From the NCBI GenBank assembly GCA_900556845.1, contig USQO01000046.1:1-16380 (forward strand): a DNA stretch of 16,380 bases. The letters run 5' to 3'. A model generated the notes under the pieces. That model did not search any database. It saw only the letters and a list, made by a program, of their open reading frames with translations, and had not been told where the DNA came from. Made by a program: the position numbers and the translations under genes. Below, one piece after another: positions 13,952 through 16,380 of the stretch (positions are counted from its first letter, which is position 1; every line of letters begins with the position of its first letter). The DNA is from an uncultured Bacteroides sp. Lineage in GTDB: Bacteria; Bacteroidota; Bacteroidia; Bacteroidales; Bacteroidaceae.

Positions 13952-15487
13952 ATGGAAAAACTGTTTCAAAACAAAAATATCGCCCTGCTTGTCATCCTTT
14001 CATTGGTAGGTATCTTTGCTTATCAGGTATACTGGCTGACAGGTCTTTACCGAACAATGTGTACTGATTTGGAGCGCAATATCACTGAGGCTATGCGTAT
14101 CAGTGATTACAATGAGATGCTGGTGCGCATTGAACGCTTGCAGCAAAGAAACAGAGAACATGGTGAAGTTGCTATTTCTACCGGGTTTGATAAAAAGGGG
14201 AAGCAGTTTGTGCGGAGCAGTACTGTGCTTCATCAGGTCTCTGATACAACAGCATTGAAGGGCTTCACGGCACAAAAAGATACATTTCAAAAAGTAGAAA
14301 TAGATACCGTGCAACCCGATGCGATGCTTCATGCAAGTGAAGGATTGAACATGATACTTCGTAACCAGAGCACCATGACAGGTATGGCTGTCTATTTGCA
14401 GCGCGGATTACATTCGGGGCTTGATCTTCTGATGAATCCTTCATTTAATGTTTACGATAGCTTGCTCAGTGTCCGTCTGCATGAGATGGATATCCACATT
14501 CACTATCGGCTGTACGCTTTATATAAAGGTTATGACATTGACGACCGCTGGCTTTATACTGATACTTTGGGAACAGGAGGTACTTCCGGCTACATACCTA
14601 GTTCTCAGGCTGTCAGTTATCAATATGAATATTCCTCCTCCAAGCACGATATTTATTACCTTATTACGGAACCATTAGGGGGAATCGTTCTGCAGCAGAT
14701 GGCGGGCATACTGATTACTTCACTGGTGATTCTGCTCATTCTGGGCTTCTCTTTCTGGTATCTCATCCGTACTATCTTGCGGCAAAAAACGCTGGAAGAA
14801 ATGAAGAGTGATTTTACCAACAATATAACCCATGAACTGAAGACCCCTATTTCTGTAGCATATGCGGCTACCGATGCACTGCTTAACTTTCAGCAAGCTG
14901 ATGACCCGGGCAAACGTGAACGTTATTTGCGCATCTGTCAGGAGCAATTGCAAAAATTAGGCGGACTGGTAGAGCAGATTCTCTCTATGTCAATGGAGCG
15001 GCGTAAGACTTTTTGTCTGCATCGGGAGGAAGTGAGGCTGGCAGATTTGTTGCATACTTTGGCCGAGCAACATAAACTGAAGGCTGACAAACCTGTTGGT
15101 ATCAGTCTTGACATTGTTCCTGCTGACCTGACAGTTTGTGCCGACCGTATACACTTGAGCAATATCATCAGTAATCTGCTGGATAATGCTGTGAAGTATT
15201 CCGTTGGGCAGGCAGATATTATAGTCAGTTGTAATCGTATGACGATAGGTGGCCAGGATTATACGGAAATTAGCGTTTTGGATCACGGTATCGGTATTGC
15301 CCGTGACCGTTTGTCTCATGTGTTCGACAAATTTTATCGTGTACCTACAGGAAACCTTCATGAGGTAAAGGGATATGGACTGGGGCTTTTCTATGTAAAG
15401 ACGATGGTAGAGAAACATGGTGGAACTGTGGATGTGAAGAGTGAGCCGGGAAAAGGAAGTGTATTTAGTATTAAATTTAAAGTGTGA
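13952..15487 (+). CDS. Sensor histidine kinase
   Basis: 511 aa inner-membrane sensor. Transmembrane segment 1 is at about 10-30, a periplasmic sensor region spans 31-249 (no recognised fold), and transmembrane segment 2 is at about 250-273. The dimerisation/phosphoacceptor domain has the H-box SDFTNNITHELKTP with H294. The ATPase domain shows the N-box (404-416, NLLDN with N408 and N412), the G1 box DHGIGIA from D444, the F-box FDKFYR, and the G2 box GYGLGL from G474, followed by the usual GGTVDVKSEPGKGSVF ending. All catalytic residues are present. It should phosphorylate the regulator encoded 53 bp downstream. The long periplasmic loop points to an extracytoplasmic signal, perhaps the state of the outer membrane or a ligand of the divergent barrel protein; this link is inferred from position only. 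Confidence 0.93.
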   Translation: MEKLFQNKNIALLVILSLVGIFAYQVYWLTGLYRTMCTDLERNITEAMRISDYNEMLVRIERLQQRNREHGEVAISTGFDKKGKQFVRSSTVLHQVSDTTALKGFTAQKDTFQKVEIDTVQPDAMLHASEGLNMILRNQSTMTGMAVYLQRGLHSGLDLLMNPSFNVYDSLLSVRLHEMDIHIHYRLYALYKGYDIDDRWLYTDTLGTGGTSGYIPSSQAVSYQYEYSSSKHDIYYLITEPLGGIVLQQMAGILITSLVILLILGFSFWYLIRTILRQKTLEEMKSDFTNNITHELKTPISVAYAATDALLNFQQADDPGKRERYLRICQEQLQKLGGLVEQILSMSMERRKTFCLHREEVRLADLLHTLAEQHKLKADKPVGISLDIVPADLTVCADRIHLSNIISNLLDNAVKYSVGQADIIVSCNRMTIGGQDYTEISVLDHGIGIARDRLSHVFDKFYRVPTGNLHEVKGYGLGLFYVKTMVEKHGGTVDVKSEPGKGSVFSIKFKV

Positions 15488-15540
15488 GAAATTCTGTTTT
15501 TATTGGATGATTTTCATTTCTCATTATATAGGTTAGGATT

Positions 15541-16236
15541 ATGGAAAAGATAAAAGTATTGTTGGTAGAGGATGAACAAACTCTTGCTATGATTATCAAA
15601 GACACACTTGACGGACAGGGATTCGACATTCAGACAGCGGCTGATGGTGAAGCCGGTTTACGCCTTTTCTTTGACTTGCGTCCCGATGTGCTGGTAGCCG
15701 ATGTTATGATGCCCCGTATGGACGGTTTCGAAATGGTACGCCGTATCCGGCAGACTGACCGCCGTACACCGGTGCTTTTTCTTACAGCCCGTTCGGCAGT
15801 AAATGATGTGGTAGAAGGTTTTGAGCTGGGAGGCAATGATTATCTGAAGAAACCCTTTGGTATGCAGGAGCTCATGGTACGTATTAAGGCGCTGGTAGGG
15901 AGGGCCTGTAGCTATGCAGCTCCAGTTGAACGGGAGGTAAATAGTTACAATATAGGAAACTATCAGTTCGATGTTCGTCGCCAATTGCTGCACTATGGAG
16001 ATATCAGTCAGGAGTTATCCCATCGTGAGTCAGAAATACTGCATCGGCTGTGTTTGAACTTTAACAGTGTGGTTAATATGCAGGATATTCTGCTTGACCT
16101 TTGGGGCGATGATTCTTTCTTTAACCAGCGCAGTCTGCATGTCTTTATCACCAAGTTGCGTCGTAAGCTGTCGGAAGATGAGCGTATCCGTATCATCAAT
16201 GTGCGTGGTGTAGGGTATAAGTTGATTGTGGGGTAG
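15541..16236 (+). CDS. OmpR/PhoB-type response regulator
   Basis: 231 aa cytoplasmic DNA-binding protein. The receiver domain (about 1-118) has the acidic pair E10/D11, phosphoacceptor D54 in VADVMMPRMDGF, T82 in FLTARS and the K104-P105 pair in YLKKPF. The winged-helix effector domain (about 137-231) carries LSHRESEILHRL, then the recognition-helix region NQRSLHVFITKLRRKL, and ends with the wing motif INVRGVGYKL. Both domains are complete and of usual length. It is the expected partner of the kinase 53 bp upstream and is probably co-transcribed with it. Regulators of this family bind tandem direct repeats as dimers, and such repeats lie at 13802-13861 upstream of its own operon, so autoregulation and control of the divergent barrel gene are likely. 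It resembles the RprY-type regulators of Bacteroides in family, but I do not assign that name. Confidence 0.94.
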   Translation: MEKIKVLLVEDEQTLAMIIKDTLDGQGFDIQTAADGEAGLRLFFDLRPDVLVADVMMPRMDGFEMVRRIRQTDRRTPVLFLTARSAVNDVVEGFELGGNDYLKKPFGMQELMVRIKALVGRACSYAAPVEREVNSYNIGNYQFDVRRQLLHYGDISQELSHRESEILHRLCLNFNSVVNMQDILLDLWGDDSFFNQRSLHVFITKLRRKLSEDERIRIINVRGVGYKLIVG

Positions 16237-16268
16237 GTGACAGGGGTACCTTTTATTGACGAGATTCA

Positions 16269-16299
16269 CTTGATATTTCTATTTTTTTTAATACTTTTG
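16269..16299 (+). promoter_or_regulatory. Likely promoter for a gene beyond the window
   Basis: CTTG at 16269-16272 (3 of 4 to the -33 TTTG) is followed after 19 bp by TACTTTTG at 16292-16299, a full match to TAnnTTTG. It lies after the response regulator stop and points toward the window edge. The bases after it contain only very short open frames, so the gene served starts beyond 16380. Confidence 0.4.
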
Positions 16300-16380
16300 T
16301 CGGCAAAACTAACCCCTATTACATGAAAGACGGGTATTATAATGCTTGAAGATGTAGTGGAAGTACATATACTTTTATAA

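Noticed and set aside
16323..16380. Start of a downstream gene at ATG 16323 or 16342
   Set aside because: These frames stop after 8 and 12 codons respectively, so the downstream gene must start beyond the window.
1..16380. tRNA, rRNA, CRISPR arrays, insertion sequences, SusC/SusD pair
   Set aside because: I looked for tRNA-like cloverleaves, regularly spaced palindromic repeats, transposase genes with inverted ends, and SusC/SusD-type sequences, and saw none. The barrel gene is of the OMP_b-brl type without an adjoining SusD.

Overview
The window looks like the chromosome of a gut-type Bacteroidota, most likely a Bacteroides/Phocaeicola relative. Supporting this are promoter-like TAnnTTTG/TTTG elements with no good E. 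coli-type -10/-35 boxes, lipoprotein signal peptides on secreted glycosidases, a Ser-type sulfatase, a Bacteroidota outer-membrane beta-barrel protein with the VDTSRF-type C-terminus, and a TonB_C domain. The first 30 bases are not genomic: they match the Nextera transposase adapter, so the contig edge is a library artefact and true sequence starts near base 31.

Region 1 (193-6037, + strand, AT-rich) is a tight five-gene unit with gaps of 12, 7 and 28 bp and a final 1-bp overlap. It encodes a GrpE-like nucleotide exchange factor, an Hsp70 that lacks the alpha-helical lid and the usual hydrophobic linker, a single-pass protein with a cytoplasmic coiled coil plus periplasmic SH3-like and TonB_C domains, a small exported beta-rich protein, and a polytopic membrane protein with a periplasmic SH3 domain and a seven-cysteine tail. 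No J-domain protein is encoded. I read it as an accessory chaperone module coupled to the cell envelope. Its function is unknown, and it is the best candidate here for an undescribed system.

Region 2 (6297-11499, + strand) is a glycan-degradation operon behind a good Bacteroides-type promoter. It encodes a lipoprotein five-bladed beta-propeller resembling glycoside hydrolases, a GH20 beta-N-acetylhexosaminidase lipoprotein with accessory C-terminal domains, and an exported S1-family sulfatase of the Ser type. Together they could strip sulfate and N-acetylhexosamine from host or dietary sulfated glycans such as mucin O-glycans or glycosaminoglycans. No SusC/SusD pair is present in the window. 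A 12-bp perfect-stem hairpin follows the sulfatase.

Region 3 (11593-16236) holds a divergently arranged outer-membrane beta-barrel gene (- strand) and a histidine kinase/OmpR-type response regulator pair (+ strand). The barrel gene is broken by a single missing base at the plug-domain LPGV motif. The intergenic region has about six tandem STTA-containing repeats at 10-12 bp spacing, just upstream of a -7 element that has no -33 partner. That is the geometry expected of an operator for the adjacent response regulator. The last 144 bases carry a likely promoter for a gene beyond the window.
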